Assembly (NCBI RefSeq): GCF_001431425.1
Contig: NZ_LDJG01000006.1
Location: forward strand, 1-64,000
DNA from: Stenotrophomonas nitritireducens
GTDB lineage: Bacteria > Pseudomonadota > Gammaproteobacteria > Xanthomonadales > Xanthomonadaceae
Direction: 5' to 3'
Length of the DNA stretch: 64,000 bases
Shown: positions 63,914 through 64,000 of the stretch, one piece after another
Layout: every line of letters begins with the position of its first letter
How positions within the stretch are numbered: position 1 is the stretch's first letter
Translations under genes and position numbers: made by a program
Notes under the pieces: generated by a model
The model's database searches: none
The model's input: the letters and a program-made list of their open reading frames with translations, nothing else
Told to the model about the DNA's origin: nothing

Positions 63914-64000
63914 TCAGTCCTGCGCCGGCATGAAATCCGTATAGGCGTAGCGCGCCTCGCGCAGCACCGTCGCGCCCGTGCGCAGGTCCAGCGGCATGCG
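63914..64000 (-). CDS. C-terminal end of an unidentified minus-strand gene
   Basis: An open frame runs in from the window edge and ends in TGA at 63914-63916. The last 28 residues include DLRTGATVLREARYAYTDF and end MPAQD. Codon use fits a real gene and it is convergent with the cyclase. The family cannot be told from this fragment. Confidence 0.5.
   Translation of the reverse strand, partial: RMPLDLRTGATVLREARYAYTDFMPAQD

Overview
The window is about 64 kb of high-GC DNA. It reads as chromosome of a Xanthomonadaceae (Lysobacteraceae) bacterium, probably Pseudoxanthomonas, Stenotrophomonas or a close relative. The evidence is gene content and order: dacC/ybeD/lipB/lipA, engB next to cytochrome c4 and two DsbA-like genes, and a GlcNAc regulon with a LacI-type repressor and TonB-dependent receptors. 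Extragenic palindromes ending in GTAG are also typical of this group. I see no rRNA, tRNA, CRISPR array, prophage or transposase gene.

Layout. (1) 1-6 kb: cell wall and lipoate genes (dacC cut by the window edge, then ybeD-lipB-lipA), with an LpxR-like lipid A deacylase and a CsgG-family protein inserted between dacC and ybeD. (2) 6-11.5 kb: tail-specific protease, a lipoprotein, a secreted protein with transglutaminase-like motifs, 6-phosphogluconate dehydrogenase and a BON protein. (3) 11.6-15.5 kb: a three-gene phosphorelay (sensor kinase, stand-alone receiver, receiver-kinase-pseudoreceiver hybrid). (4) 15.6-18.7 kb: folK, pteridine reductase, a MidA-type methyltransferase and a VanZ-like protein, followed by a tandem array of 88-bp palindromic units.

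(5) 19.3-46 kb: a large amino-sugar island. It has three GH20 hexosaminidases, a NamZ-like muramidase, a beta-propeller protein, two TonB-dependent receptors, two Glk-type kinases sharing a nearly identical 774-bp block, the transporter nagP, the repressor nagR, nagB-II, nagA and a NagX-like acyltransferase. In the proposed scheme, outer-membrane receptors import chito-oligosaccharides, hexosaminidases release GlcNAc, NagP carries it across the inner membrane, a Glk-type kinase phosphorylates it, and NagA and NagB-II convert it to fructose-6-phosphate. Similar TGACAACG-type palindromes sit before both kinase-receptor operons and before nagP, and are the likely NagR sites.

(6) 46-51 kb: cca, lytic transglycosylase, an orphan ExbD and an RhtA-like exporter. 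(7) 51-58.7 kb: an EEP-family hydrolase, two DsbA-like lipoproteins, cytochrome c4, engB, a VIT transporter, plant-type gshA and a glutathione transferase. (8) 58.8-62.3 kb: a formaldehyde detoxification cassette (frmR, frmA, a DUF3658-like gene, fghA) with a clear FrmR/RcnR-type operator. (9) 62.4-64 kb: a diguanylate cyclase and the 3' end of an unidentified minus-strand gene.

GTAG palindromes recur between genes, and in three cases the GTAG end supplies the TAG stop codon of the neighbouring gene. All functions are inferred from sequence motifs and context; no database search was run.
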